Below, in pieces: positions 25,425 through 34,440 of a stretch of 64,000 nucleotides of DNA. The position numbers were made by a program, and so were the translations under genes. The notes beneath the pieces were generated by a model. It did no database searches. It was not told where the DNA came from and saw only the letters and a list, made by a program, of their open reading frames with translations. Source of the DNA: Marasmitruncus massiliensis (GTDB lineage: Bacteria > Bacillota > Clostridia > Oscillospirales > Ruminococcaceae); the NCBI RefSeq assembly GCF_900186535.1, contig NZ_FYDE01000005.1:1712895-1776894 (forward strand). The letters are read 5' to 3'. Position 1 is the first letter of the stretch. Every line of letters starts with the position of its first letter.

Positions 25425-25480
25425 CACAATAGTAAGCTAGCTTCATTTATAATTATAAAGCTAGCTTACTATTGTGTCAA
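25425..25480 (-). promoter_or_regulatory. Consensus sigma-70 promoter inside a 19-bp inverted repeat
   Basis: On the minus strand TTGACA (25475-25480), a 17-bp spacer and TATAAT (25452-25457) form a perfect consensus promoter. The spacer plus the region past the -10 box are the two arms of an exact inverted repeat, CACAATAGTAAGCTAGCTT (25425-25443) and its complement (25458-25476). A repressor bound there would block RNA polymerase completely. Confidence 0.85.
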
Positions 25481-25499
25481 GAATTATTTTTAGAGTAGA

Positions 25500-25932
25500 A
25501 CAAAAACAATAGTTAATCGGATAGGATATGAAACGGCTATGCGCTGGGCAAAAGGTAAGTACGCCTTTTTCGTCGCTACCCATATTGACCGCCAGCATAT
25601 CCATAACCACATTTTACTACAATTCTACGGCCCTTGACTGTACCCGGAAGTTCCGGGATTTTCTCGGTTCGGCACGCACGCTGCGGAGGCTGTCCGACCG
25701 CGTATGTCTTGAAAACGGGCTGTCCTATATCGCCCATCCGAAACTGAAAAGCAAGGGCCAGTACAAGCATTACGGACAATGGCTTGGCGGCAGTAAGCCG
25801 CTGACATTCCAAGAGCGCCTAAAGGCGCAGATTGATATTTGCCCTCAAGGGAAAATCTTAAAAATGTGCAAGTGTCAATACACTTGCCCTGCTTGCCATT
25901 TAGTGGAAAGCCTGAAAATGCACGAAAAGTGA
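25500..25932 (+). pseudogene. ICE relaxase (Tn1549-type MobA), N-terminal fragment with frameshift
   Basis: The frame reads GYETAMRWAKGK, FFVATHIDRQHIHNH (the three-His metal motif of the relaxase) and then, after one extra T near 25611-25615, continues in another frame as YYNSTALDCTRKFRDFLGSAR and YGQWLGGSKPLTFQERLKAQID. It then ends in unrelated residues. So it is both frameshifted and truncated. It lies downstream of, not upstream of, the C-terminal fragment at 21713-22288. Confidence 0.75.
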
Positions 25933-25956
25933 ATGTCTGTTTTTACATATTGGTGC

Positions 25957-26787
25957 CTATAAGATTGATTTGCCCAAGCTAATCGAAGTTTTATTGTCTG
26001 GATTATACACCAGCAATTTAAGATTTTGATTATCGAAAATATCAAGGCTTACAAAATCAAAAGTAAGTTTACCTAATGTCGGATGCATAAGATTTTTTAC
26101 GATATCCGACATGCTATTAACATCATATAGCGCCCACCAAGCAGCAAATTTCTCACTTTTATTTTTCATGTCTTGTATAAATCCACTAAACCATGGGTCA
26201 TCAATATGCCTTGCAAAAGTTGCATGAAATCTTGCTAATATCTCTTTTGCATGTAATTCCCATTGTTCAAAAAGTGACATGTAATCTTGATTGCAAAACA
26301 TCATATAGATTATGTTTCGTTCGGATGAGGGAAGCTGGCTGAAATCCCCAAAAACAATCGTCGCATATTTATTCCATTTAACTAAATTCCAATGGCAATC
26401 GGTAATATATGCAGGGCAATATAATAAATCCAGCTTTTCAAGAAAATTGATTACTCTATCATTAACAGTTTGATATGCCTCTATTTGTTGCGGTAAAGGC
26501 TTATTCGCTAAAGCATATAAATGACTACGCTCTTCGTCGGTTAATGAAAACACTCTTGACAGACTATCCAATACAGCATCGGATACATTTATTGCGCGTC
26601 CTTGTTCAAGCCATGTATACCATGTAAGTCCTATTCCTGCCAATTGAGCAACTTCCTCACGACGCAGCCCCGGTGTTCGCCGCCTTGCACCAACTGAAAA
26701 ACCTATCTTTTCCGGCTTGATTTTGTTCCGGCAAGCTTTAAGAAATTCGCCCATTTCAGTATATCTATTTGGTTCAGCTTTTTTCAT
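25957..26787 (-). CDS. XRE-family regulator with MmyB-like ligand domain
   Basis: A 276-residue regulator. Residues about 10-75 are an XRE helix-turn-helix containing the family phrase RRRTPGLRREEVAQLAGIG and TWYTWLEQGR. The rest is an MmyB-like ligand-binding domain (DCHWNLVKWNKYA, FHATFARHIDDPWF, then HPTLGKLTFDF). Such regulators often sit beside oxidoreductase genes and control them. It is divergent from the YciI and nitronate monooxygenase genes, so it probably regulates these. Confidence 0.88.
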   Translation of the reverse strand: MKKAEPNRYTEMGEFLKACRNKIKPEKIGFSVGARRRTPGLRREEVAQLAGIGLTWYTWLEQGRAINVSDAVLDSLSRVFSLTDEERSHLYALANKPLPQQIEAYQTVNDRVINFLEKLDLLYCPAYITDCHWNLVKWNKYATIVFGDFSQLPSSERNIIYMMFCNQDYMSLFEQWELHAKEILARFHATFARHIDDPWFSGFIQDMKNKSEKFAAWWALYDVNSMSDIVKNLMHPTLGKLTFDFVSLDIFDNQNLKLLVYNPDNKTSISLGKSIL

Positions 26788-26835
26788 TATCTTCCTCCTA
26801 TCCTATTAGTAATAATAATAGTATAAATAGGCTAC

Positions 26836-26864
26836 TTGTACTAGTATAACACAATTGATACAAT
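26836..26864 (+). promoter_or_regulatory. Promoter for yciI-like / nitronate monooxygenase genes
   Basis: TTGTAC (26836-26841), a 17-bp spacer and TACAAT (26859-26864), 33 bp before the YciI-like start. CTAC/GTAG-like symmetry near the -35 box may hold the XRE operator. Confidence 0.5.
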
Positions 26865-26896
26865 AACACCATAAAAACTAGAATGGAGGTTTTAGC

Positions 26897-27190
26897 ATGA
26901 AATACTATTTATTAGAGGGGACCTTTGTAGAAAATCATCCCAAAGGGGAAGAGCTGAAAAAAGCAATGGCTAACCACTTCACTTACCTAAAGATAGGATT
27001 AGAAAACGGTTCTGTACTGCTAACCGGTCCCATACCCGGTGGTAGTGGCGGCATTGTCATAGTGAAATCGAGTGATATACAAAAATTCTGTGATGATGAC
27101 CCTGTAGTAAAAGAGGGTATTCAACAATACCGCATTATCGAATTTTCCTCGAACGACTATCAGGAGTGCCTCAAGCAATGGTTTGAATAA
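26897..27190 (+). CDS. YciI-like protein
   Basis: A 97-residue protein with the ferredoxin-like YciI fold pattern: YYLLEGTFVENHPKGEELKKA at the start, a central LTGPIPGGSGGIVIVKS and the end YRIIEFSSNDYQECLKQWF. Members often carry a His/Asp pair and accompany dioxygenases or regulators; the enzymatic role is unclear. The ribosome site is TGGAGG. It lies 85 bp before the nitronate monooxygenase gene and is probably co-transcribed. Confidence 0.75.
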   Translation: MKYYLLEGTFVENHPKGEELKKAMANHFTYLKIGLENGSVLLTGPIPGGSGGIVIVKSSDIQKFCDDDPVVKEGIQQYRIIEFSSNDYQECLKQWFE

Positions 27191-27275
27191 GCGTAAAGGC
27201 CATACCCGAAGAAATCAAGGGAAAGGCCCAAAAAATTGTTATTGAATTGACAAATCATGATAAGGAGCATTGGAA

Positions 27276-28235
27276 GTGAGCAATCTTGTAAGCCAGGTAT
27301 TAGGAATAAAATACCCCATCATTCAGGGGGCAATGGTATGGGCAACTTCGCCGTCTCTGGTAATTGGAGTGTCCGAAGCAGGAGGTCTAGGTGTCCTAGG
27401 CACAGGTAACGCTACTCCTGACATACTTCAAACGTTGATACGCGAGGTCAAAAAGGCAACAGATAAGCCTTTTGGAGCAAATTTGTTAATGATTCCCGAT
27501 TTATTAGAAGCAGTCGGGCCGGTCTGCATTGCAGAAAAACTCCCTGTCATATATGCGGGTATCCTTGCAAACTTGGATATTGAGTTGGCAAAAAAACATT
27601 TTTTCCGCTGGCACGAGGCGGGCATGAAAATTGTGTTTAAGGCCTGTTTTATTAGTGACGCTCTAAAAGCGCAGGAGGCCGGGGCGGATGTGATTATCCT
27701 AAAAGGTTGGGAAGGCGGCGGTCTTGTAAGCCAAGAAACCACATCAGTTCTGATACCACAAGGCGCCGACTGCATAAATGTCCCCTTAGTAGCCAGCGGC
27801 GGCATTTGCGACGGAAGAACAATGGCTGCGGCATTGACGTTAGGTGCACAAGCGATTGAGATGGGTTCAGCGTTCATGCTTGCAGATGAATGCGATATAG
27901 CAGATGCTTGTAAGGATGAAATTATCAAAACTGGTGATATGGGAACAGTTATGACTGGTTTTAACATTTACAACACAAGCAGGCAGATACGCAATAAGTA
28001 CACGAACGACATTACTGCATTTCAAGAGAATAACCCCAAAGAAATAGTCATGGTGGGCTTCAAAGAAAAAACAGCCGGGGCTGTGAAAAGAGCCATGCAT
28101 GAAGGTGATATTGTGAATGGTTCTATTATGGTTGGGCAAATCGTACCATTGCTGAAAGAAAAACGACCAGCCAAAGAAATTATTGAAACGACGGTATCTG
28201 ACTGCGAAAGGATATTAGGCCGGACAGTTAGATAA
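27276..28235 (+). CDS. Nitronate monooxygenase / 2-nitropropane dioxygenase-like flavoenzyme
   Basis: A 319-residue FMN TIM-barrel enzyme. It begins LGIKYPIIQGAMVWAT and contains KPFGANLLM, GADVIILKGWEGGG, VASGGICDGRTMAAALTLGAQAIEMGSAFMLA, the standard FMN-binding order. Members oxidise nitronates or, as FabK-like forms, reduce enoyl-ACP; the sequence GWEGGG where many have GxEAGGH suggests a diverged active site. GTG 27276 has AAGGAG at a better distance than the TTG at 27270. Confidence 0.85.
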   Translation: MSNLVSQVLGIKYPIIQGAMVWATSPSLVIGVSEAGGLGVLGTGNATPDILQTLIREVKKATDKPFGANLLMIPDLLEAVGPVCIAEKLPVIYAGILANLDIELAKKHFFRWHEAGMKIVFKACFISDALKAQEAGADVIILKGWEGGGLVSQETTSVLIPQGADCINVPLVASGGICDGRTMAAALTLGAQAIEMGSAFMLADECDIADACKDEIIKTGDMGTVMTGFNIYNTSRQIRNKYTNDITAFQENNPKEIVMVGFKEKTAGAVKRAMHEGDIVNGSIMVGQIVPLLKEKRPAKEIIETTVSDCERILGRTVR

Positions 28236-28281
28236 TTTGACGGTTATAATTCGTAACCGCTCTAGTGTTTAATACAATAAC

Positions 28282-29307
28282 TAGGTGTACGGTCCTATGG
28301 TATAATGGTACAAAGCCAAACAGAGAGGAGACGGAAATACTGTGGGACAAATATTACACGGGAGCGCCCGAACGACAGAGACAACCCGCCGAGCAATACA
28401 AAATAGTCAAGAGAGTTTAAGGACGTTGGCAACTCGATATGGCATCAATCCGAAGACGGTTGCCAAATGGCGAAAACGCGACAGTGCAAGCGACCTGCGG
28501 ATGGGACCCAAAGTACCTTCTTCCACTATTTTGACCAAAGAGGAAGAGGCACTCATCGTTGCCTTTCGCAAGCATACCTTGCTGCCACTGGACGACTGCC
28601 TGTATGCGCTTGAAGAACCCATACCTCATTTGACCCGATCTTCATTGCATCGTTGCCTCAAGCGGCATGACATCAGTCGTCTGCCTGATCTGAAAAAGGA
28701 AATCGAACCCAAGAAAAAGTTCAAGGAATACCCCATCGGCTTTTTCCACATCGATATCACAGAACTCCGGATGGAACAGGGGAAACTCCACCTTTTCGTG
28801 GCAATAGACCGCACTTCAAAGTTTGCAATGGCGAAACTATATGATAGAGCTACAATGAAGTCGGCAAAGGGTTTCTTGGAAGCCCTTAATCGAAGCTGTG
28901 CCTTATCGCATCCACACTATTCTGACAGACAATGGCATTCAATTCGCTGATCTTCCAAAGAACCGTAACGGTGCAACTGACATGCTTCGTGGGCATCCTT
29001 TCGACCAAATTTGCTGGGCAAACGGCATTGAACACCGGCTTACCAAGCCCAATCATCCGTGGACGAATGGTCAGGTTGAGCGCATGAATCGTACCATAAA
29101 GGATGCAACGGTCAACCGCTATTACTATGAGACTGGTGACGAGCTTCAAAAGCATCTGGACATTTTTATTGCCGCCTATAATTTTGCTAAACGCCTAAAA
29201 ACTATTCGCGGTCTGACTCCCTATGAGTTTATTGTAAAATCATGGGCTGAAAACCCTGATCTCTTCCACTTTGACCCGTCCCATCTCAATCTGGGACTGT
29301 ACACCTA
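28282..29307 (+). mobile_element. IS481-type insertion sequence, copy 1 (defective)
   Basis: A 1026-bp element with ends TAGGTGTACgGTCC and, inverted, TAGGTGTACaGTCC. It is the same element as at 35844-36868, in opposite orientation, differing by a few substitutions and one inserted base. No target duplication is evident. Confidence 0.88.
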
Positions 29308-29308
29308 G
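28342..29308 (+). pseudogene. IS481-type transposase, frameshifted copy
   Basis: Encodes the same protein as the 321-residue copy at 35843-36808, starting from GTG. It has the HTH phrase LRTLATRYGINPKTVAKWRKR and the rve catalytic core. An extra C in the run at 28883-28885 (CCC against CC in the other copy) shifts frame at residue about 183, after GFLEAL. The first part then ends at 28950, and the C-terminal part is open only in another frame. The stop TAG is inside the right terminal repeat. Confidence 0.9.
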
Positions 29309-29337
29309 TTGACATTTTTGGCTGTATTGGATACAAT
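29309..29337 (+). promoter_or_regulatory. Consensus-like promoter abutting the IS end
   Basis: TTGACA (29309-29314), 17 bp, TACAAT (29332-29337). The -35 box begins two bases after the IS copy 1 terminal repeat. The -10 box lies in TTGGATACAAT, a word repeated near the other promoters of this cassette. Confidence 0.65.
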
Positions 29338-29365
29338 ATCATAAAAATGTGCGGAGGCGTATAAT

Positions 29366-29989
29366 ATGTTTACCTGTGCCCAGTGTGGTATGCTCGCTTG
29401 CAGCATGGACCATCCCGAGAAAATTCCTAAAAACTGTCCCATGCATGAACAAAAGTTTTTTGATGAGAGCTTGGCTGAATACGAGAAGCCGGAAAATCAT
29501 GATTTTTACATACAATCGACCATAATAGAGGGCATCGGTTATGGCCAATGGGTGCGATTGAAGGAAATAATTGAGTTATGCAAGCAAATGGGATATAAAC
29601 GAATTGGTATGGCGTTTTGCAGAGGCCTGAGAAAAGAAGCAAAGATAATTGATGATATTCTTCGTAAAAATGGACTTGAAGTTATCTCGGTCATCTGTAA
29701 AACCGGCGGCATTTCCAAGGAGAAGATTGGTGTACCGGAGGATTGCAAAGTGCATCCAGGAACCTTTGAGCCTATGTGTAATCCAGTTGTGCAGGCGCGC
29801 TTGCTAAATGAGCAGAATACAGAATTTAATATTGCGGTCGGCTTGTGTGTTGGACACGATTCTTTGTTCTATAAATACTCCCAAGCATTCGTAACTACAT
29901 TGATCGCAAAAGACCGTGTGCTTGCACATAATCCGATCGGTGCTGTATATTGTGCGGAAGGGTATTACAAAGAAAAGCTAAATTTTTAA
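29366..29989 (+). CDS. DUF1847 metal-binding protein
   Basis: A 207-residue protein matching the DUF1847 family. It opens with Cys pairs (CAQCGMLAC, then NCPMHEQ) suited to metal binding, followed by IGYGQWVRLKEIIELCKQMGYKRIGMAFC, VICKTGGISKEKIG, CNPVVQARLLN, and the late GLCVGHDSLFYKYS. The function of the family is unknown. The ribosome site GCGGAGG is good. It ends before a strong terminator and is probably monocistronic. Confidence 0.82.
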   Translation: MFTCAQCGMLACSMDHPEKIPKNCPMHEQKFFDESLAEYEKPENHDFYIQSTIIEGIGYGQWVRLKEIIELCKQMGYKRIGMAFCRGLRKEAKIIDDILRKNGLEVISVICKTGGISKEKIGVPEDCKVHPGTFEPMCNPVVQARLLNEQNTEFNIAVGLCVGHDSLFYKYSQAFVTTLIAKDRVLAHNPIGAVYCAEGYYKEKLNF

Positions 29990-29993
29990 ATAT

Positions 29994-30030
29994 AAAAGAC
30001 TGGATACAATCTATGTTTCCAGTCTTTTTT
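29994..30030 (+). terminator. Rho-independent terminator
   Basis: AAAAGACTGGA pairs with TCCAGTCTTTTTT around a loop, directly after the DUF1847 gene. Confidence 0.8.
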
Positions 30031-30054
30031 GTTATTCGTTTAAAATGTGTTGAC

Positions 30055-30106
30055 TTGCATTTCGCCAAGAAACAGAGTACAATAGCAAATATAAAAAATG
30101 TATCCA
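30055..30106 (+). promoter_or_regulatory. Promoter and TGTATCCA site for the GntR pair
   Basis: TTGCAT (30055-30060), 17 bp, TACAAT (30078-30083). ATGTATCCA (30098-30106), just downstream, is the reverse complement of the TGGATACA word near 29327 and 31529, a likely GntR site. Confidence 0.5.
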
Positions 30107-30137
30107 AAGTATTTGATTTAACACCAGTGGGGATTGT

Positions 30138-30794
30138 ATGGAGCCGTTAAAAAAGAATCAAATGAAAGATTATATAGTAGCTATGCTCCGAGAGGAGATT
30201 TTTTCCGGTTCAATTAAGGACGGGGAAGAACTTGTGCAGGAGTTTCTCGCAGAAAAGCTGGGGGTTTCCCGCATGCCGGTCCGGGAAGCGCTGCTGCAAC
30301 TGGAACTGGAAGGTGTGCTGCAGCGGCTGCCAAATCGCCATATGCGTGTAGTTGGAATGACAAGCGATACTGTCAAGCAAAATTTTTCCGTACTTTTTGC
30401 AGTTGAAAAAGAAATTGTATCCATTTTAGTGCAACAGGGAAAAGATATACAATTCGCACGGGACGCTTTTCGACTCTATCAGCTTGCAGTACCCTTGCAA
30501 GGAATAGCAGAATGTGCAAAAAGGGAGCTCTTTTTCCACAATCAGCTTGTTCGCTGCCTTGAAAATCCTTTCTTAACACAGGTGTATCAGAAGCTTTCTT
30601 CTGGTTACTTTGCTTATGTGCTGGAACATCGCAAACGTCATTGGAAAAACATATTAAAAGAATTTGAACAATTACTCATTGCCATAGAAGAAAAAAACTT
30701 AGCTGCTTCAAATCAGATTCTTCAAAAATATTTTGAACAAGCGACACAAGCCGCAATAGGAGGAAACCCCATTGACAAACCTAAAGCCAATTAA
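30138..30794 (+). CDS. GntR-family regulator (FCD-like), first of a tandem pair
   Basis: A 218-residue regulator. The wHTH is IKDGEELVQEFLAEKLGVSRMPVREALLQLELEGVLQ (residues about 25-62) and the wing RLPNRHMRV. The C-terminal helical domain is FCD-like but poor in the metal-binding His set. It overlaps the next GntR gene by 23 bp, so the two are made together and may form a heteromer. It probably controls the tartrate genes downstream. Confidence 0.85.
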   Translation: MEPLKKNQMKDYIVAMLREEIFSGSIKDGEELVQEFLAEKLGVSRMPVREALLQLELEGVLQRLPNRHMRVVGMTSDTVKQNFSVLFAVEKEIVSILVQQGKDIQFARDAFRLYQLAVPLQGIAECAKRELFFHNQLVRCLENPFLTQVYQKLSSGYFAYVLEHRKRHWKNILKEFEQLLIAIEEKNLAASNQILQKYFEQATQAAIGGNPIDKPKAN

Positions 30795-31419
30795 GCTTTT
30801 ACCCGCCCGAGAGCAAGTTGCGTCTGCGCTTCGAAAGGCTATTCTTTCGCGTGAACTTCAAGAAGGAGCTGAACTGACACTGGAGAGTGTTGCTGCACAG
30901 TTGGAAGTTTCCAACACCCCGGTTAGAGAAGCATTACAGATCCTTTCCAGAGATGGACTGATTAAGTTGCGTCCTAACAAAGGTGCTATTGTACTTGGTA
31001 TTAATGAAAAGACTATCCGTAATCATTATGAAACCCGTGCCATCCTCGAACGGGAAGCCGCGGCATTGGTATGTCGCTACAATGCGGACATTAGCGGGAT
31101 AGTCAATGCTTATGAACAGGCAGCGGAAGCCTTGGATCAGAACAATTCTAAGGATTATTCGAATTATAATCAATCATTTCATGTTGAAATATGGTCAGCA
31201 TCAGGAAATGACACCATGAAAACACTGCTATCTTCGCTATGGAATGGGCTTTCAATGGGACATAAGGTAACTGAAGAGGATTATGCGCACCTTTCTATTC
31301 AGGAGCACAAGCGGATATTGGACGCGCTGATTGACCGTGATGAGATGCGCGCAAAGGAGCTTATGAACGCTCACATTATTCGCAGCATGGAAAATATCCT
31401 TACAAATCTGCAAAAATAA
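30772..31419 (+). CDS. GntR-family regulator (FCD-like), second of a tandem pair
   Basis: A 215-residue regulator with wHTH LTLESVAAQLEVSNTPVREALQILSRDGLIKLRPNKGAIV and an FCD domain (NQSFHVEIWSASGN, HLSIQEHKRILDALIDRD, LMNAHIIRSM) that keeps the usual His positions. TTG 30772 is used, with AGGAGG 8 bp upstream. It precedes the SLC13-ttdAB operon, whose promoter is separate, and is its likely regulator. Confidence 0.85.
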   Translation: MTNLKPIKLLPAREQVASALRKAILSRELQEGAELTLESVAAQLEVSNTPVREALQILSRDGLIKLRPNKGAIVLGINEKTIRNHYETRAILEREAAALVCRYNADISGIVNAYEQAAEALDQNNSKDYSNYNQSFHVEIWSASGNDTMKTLLSSLWNGLSMGHKVTEEDYAHLSIQEHKRILDALIDRDEMRAKELMNAHIIRSMENILTNLQK

Positions 31420-31487
31420 CTGACTAGACACTATTTACAATTTATTAAGAAATTATTTTGCAATACGATGAAATTTAGACTAATATG

Positions 31488-31537
31488 TTGACAATATAGA
31501 AAGAAGGGGATAGTATTTGATTAATAAATGGATACAT
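31488..31537 (+). promoter_or_regulatory. Promoter and putative operator of the tartrate operon
   Basis: TTGACA (31488-31493), 17 bp, TAGTAT (31511-31516). TGGATACAT (31529-31537) lies just past the expected start of transcription and matches the words near 29327 and 30098. Repression by the adjacent GntR proteins is inferred. Confidence 0.6.
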
Positions 31538-31577
31538 TATCACATATCAATGATGTGTCCAGAGGAGGAGGATTTTC

Positions 31578-32846
31578 ATGAGCCAAATTGCTATTACCCT
31601 ATTGCTTTTAGTTTTTGCCATCGTTATGTTCGTGTGGGAAAAAATCCCTCTGGCGGTCACCTCAATGATCGTATGCCTCGGTCTGGTCGTAACACGTGTC
31701 ATCGAGCCGGGGGACGCCTTCAAGGGCTTTATTGACAGCAATGTAATTTTGTTTGTAGCGATGTTTATCATCGGCGGCGCTTTCTTTGAAACAGGTATGG
31801 CAAATAAAATTGGCGGGCTGGTCACAAAATTTGCGAAAACTGAGCGCCAGCAAATTGCGGCAGTTATGGTCGTAACAGGTATTATGTCCGGTTTTCTTTC
31901 AAACACAGGTACTGCAGCAGTATTAATACCGGTCGTTATTGGTATTGCTTCCCGTTCCGGTTTCCATCGTTCAAAGCTACTCCTCCCGTTGGTGTTTGCG
32001 GCAGCAATGGGTGGAAATCTCAGTCTGATAGGTGCTCCTGGAAACGCATTTGCACAGACGGCACTGCAGGAAATCGGGTTGGAATTCGGCTTTTTTGAAT
32101 ACGCCCTGATTGGTCTTCCTGTTCTTATCGTGGGGATTCTCTTTTTTACCACAATTGGTTACAAGATGCTGCCTGTGCGTGAACCAGGCGATGATTCCAC
32201 ATTCCAGGAAAAACAGGATTTTAGCAATGTGCCTGCATGGAAAAGCTGGGGGTCCTTTGTGGTTCTTGCCATTACAATCATATGTATGATTTTTGAAAAG
32301 CAAATTGGCATCAAATTACATATTATCGGTTGTATTGGTGCGATCATTCTGGTACTTACAGGAATCATTACCGAGAAGCAGGCCTATAAATCGATTGATA
32401 TGCGTACAATTTTTCTTATGGGAGGCATGCTGGCACTGGCAAATGCGCTGAATTCCACTGGCGCGGGTAAAGCGATTGCAGATACTGTGCTTGGTTTACT
32501 TGGTGCAAATCCCTCGCCATTTGCGATTCTCGTTGCGTTGTTCCTTATTTCCTGCATTTTGACTCAGTTTATGTCAAATACAGCAACAACATCGATGCTT
32601 GTGCCAATCGGTATATCCTTGGCGGCTTCGCTTAACGCCGATCCCCGTGCTATCATGATGGCGCTTGTCATAGGTGGTTCCTGCGCATATGCCACTCCAA
32701 TCGGCATGCCTGCCAACACAATGGTTTACACTGCGGGCGGATACAAGTTTATCGACTATGTGAAAGCCGGATTGCCTCTGGTAATTTGTTCCACGATCGT
32801 TTCCCTGATATTGCTTCCTATTTTCTTCCCGTTCTTCCCGGCCTAA
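31578..32846 (+). CDS. SLC13/DASS-family dicarboxylate (probable tartrate) transporter
   Basis: A 422-residue membrane protein of the SLC13/ArsB ion transporter superfamily with about eleven helices. Two family repeats are visible: SNTGTAAVLIPVVIG in the first half and MSNTATTSMLVPIGISLA in the second, the substrate/Na+-binding helix hairpins. Such proteins carry citrate, succinate or tartrate. E. coli TtdT, a relative, exchanges tartrate for succinate and is encoded beside ttdAB; the same linkage is seen here. The ribosome site GGAGGAGG is very strong. Confidence 0.85.
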   Translation: MSQIAITLLLLVFAIVMFVWEKIPLAVTSMIVCLGLVVTRVIEPGDAFKGFIDSNVILFVAMFIIGGAFFETGMANKIGGLVTKFAKTERQQIAAVMVVTGIMSGFLSNTGTAAVLIPVVIGIASRSGFHRSKLLLPLVFAAAMGGNLSLIGAPGNAFAQTALQEIGLEFGFFEYALIGLPVLIVGILFFTTIGYKMLPVREPGDDSTFQEKQDFSNVPAWKSWGSFVVLAITIICMIFEKQIGIKLHIIGCIGAIILVLTGIITEKQAYKSIDMRTIFLMGGMLALANALNSTGAGKAIADTVLGLLGANPSPFAILVALFLISCILTQFMSNTATTSMLVPIGISLAASLNADPRAIMMALVIGGSCAYATPIGMPANTMVYTAGGYKFIDYVKAGLPLVICSTIVSLILLPIFFPFFPA

Positions 32847-32882
32847 CAGATATTTGAAATTATTATTTCAGGAGGATCTCTA

Positions 32883-33782
32883 ATGGATAAAGAACAAAGT
32901 ATTCACAGTATGACCGACAAAATGGCGAAATTTATTGCCCATGTTGGTAAAAAGCTTCCAGACGATGTAGAAGCCAAGCTGCTTGAACTTAGGCAAAAAG
33001 AAACCGGTAAACTGGCAGCCACTATTTACGACACGATGTTTCTTAACCAGAAACTGGCATCGGATCTAAATCGTCCGTGCTGTCAAGATACTGGTGTGCT
33101 TCAGTTTTGGGTAAAATGCGGCGTGAATTTTCCTCTTATCGGAGAATTGGAAGGACTTTTAAAAGATGCGGTTGTACAGGCAACCTTTTCCGCGCCTCTC
33201 CGCCATAATAGTGTAGAGACTTTTGATGAGTACAACACAGGTAAAAATGTGGGGAAAGGTACGCCAACTGTTTTCTGGGATATCATTCCAGACCGCGATG
33301 ACGTTGAAATCTATACGTATATGGCGGGCGGTGGCTGCACATTACCTGGCAAAGCGATGGTGCTTATGCCCGGCGCGGGTTATGAAGGGATTACAAAGTT
33401 TGTTATGGATGTAATGACAAGCTATGGCTTGAATGCATGCCCGCCGCTTCTGGTAGGTGTAGGAGTTGCTACTTCAGTTGAGACCGCCGCTTTGCTTTCC
33501 AAAAAAGCCCTGATGCGCCCGATTGGAAGCCATAATGAAAATGAGCGTGCAGCAAAAATGGAGAAGCTGCTTGAAGATGGTATCAATAAAATCGGGCTCG
33601 GGCCGCAGGGAATGTCGGGCAACTATTCGGTGATGGGTGTTCACATTGAAAATACTGCACGGCATCCTTCCACCATCGGCGTTGCGGTAAACACTGGCTG
33701 CTGGTCACACAGACGTGGACATATTATTTTTGATAAGGATCTAAATTATACCATTACATCGCATACGGGGGTAACACTATGA
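32883..33782 (+). CDS. ttdA: L(+)-tartrate dehydratase alpha subunit
   Basis: A 299-residue subunit of the class I fumarase/tartrate dehydratase family that holds the oxygen-sensitive 4Fe-4S cluster. The alignment with E. coli TtdA is close throughout: [70 protein letters not shown]-like GVGVATSVE, and [12 protein letters not shown]. Three Cys, one in each of the first, third and last segments, are the expected cluster ligands. It converts L-tartrate to oxaloacetate with TtdB. The stop overlaps the ttdB start by 4 bp. Confidence 0.93.
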   Translation: MDKEQSIHSMTDKMAKFIAHVGKKLPDDVEAKLLELRQKETGKLAATIYDTMFLNQKLASDLNRPCCQDTGVLQFWVKCGVNFPLIGELEGLLKDAVVQATFSAPLRHNSVETFDEYNTGKNVGKGTPTVFWDIIPDRDDVEIYTYMAGGGCTLPGKAMVLMPGAGYEGITKFVMDVMTSYGLNACPPLLVGVGVATSVETAALLSKKALMRPIGSHNENERAAKMEKLLEDGINKIGLGPQGMSGNYSVMGVHIENTARHPSTIGVAVNTGCWSHRRGHIIFDKDLNYTITSHTGVTL

Positions 33783-34393
33783 GTGAAAAAAAAATACTGA
33801 CGACTCCGATAAAAGATTCTGACCTTGAAGGTATTCATGTCGGGGATATCATCTATTTAAATGGCTATTTGGTTACTTGCCGTGATGTGGCGCATCGCCG
33901 CCTGATTGAAGAACATCGTGAACTCCCGGTTGATCTGAAAGGGATTGCTATACTGCATGCGGGACCAATTGTTCGCCCCCTGGAAGATGACAAATTTGAG
34001 ATGGTGTCTGTTGGCCCTACTACAAGCATGCGGATGGAAAAATTCGAGAAAGAGTTTGTAGAGCAGACCGGTGTAAAAATTATTGTTGGAAAAGGAGGCA
34101 TGGGCCCCAATACTGAGGAGGCTTGTAAAAAATACAAGGCGCTTCATGTAGTATTCCCTGCTGGTTGTGCAGTGCTCGCCGCCACAGAAGTCGAAGAAAT
34201 TGAACGTGCGGAGTGGCGCGATCTTGGAATGCCTGAAACGCTTTGGGTTTGTCGCGTTAAAGAGTTTGGCCCCTTAATCGTTTCGATTGATACCGACGGA
34301 CGCAACATGTTTGAAGAAAACAAAATAGTCTTTAACCAACGCAAAGATGAGGCTATCCAAGAAATCTGTAAGCAGGTTAGCTTTATCAAGTAA
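33779..34393 (+). CDS. ttdB: L(+)-tartrate dehydratase beta subunit
   Basis: A 204-residue swivelling-domain subunit. It matches TtdB over its length: [104 protein letters not shown] and [17 protein letters not shown]. Class I fumarase beta subunits are similar, so fumarase activity is not excluded. Linkage to an SLC13 carrier and two GntR regulators favours tartrate fermentation to oxaloacetate. Confidence 0.93.
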   Translation: MSEKKILTTPIKDSDLEGIHVGDIIYLNGYLVTCRDVAHRRLIEEHRELPVDLKGIAILHAGPIVRPLEDDKFEMVSVGPTTSMRMEKFEKEFVEQTGVKIIVGKGGMGPNTEEACKKYKALHVVFPAGCAVLAATEVEEIERAEWRDLGMPETLWVCRVKEFGPLIVSIDTDGRNMFEENKIVFNQRKDEAIQEICKQVSFIK

Positions 34394-34440
34394 TTATTGA
34401 AGGTTACGTTTAACTATAAAATATGTGGTAATTTGAACAC

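Noticed and set aside
25868-25887. GCAAGTGT-caat-ACACTTGC palindrome
   Set aside because: It lies in the tail of the relaxase fragment with no T-run and no gene that would need it; noted but not called a terminator or operator.
31517-31735. Small open frame at the start of the SLC13 gene
   Set aside because: It overlaps the transporter in another frame, and its TTG start lies in the operator region without a ribosome site.
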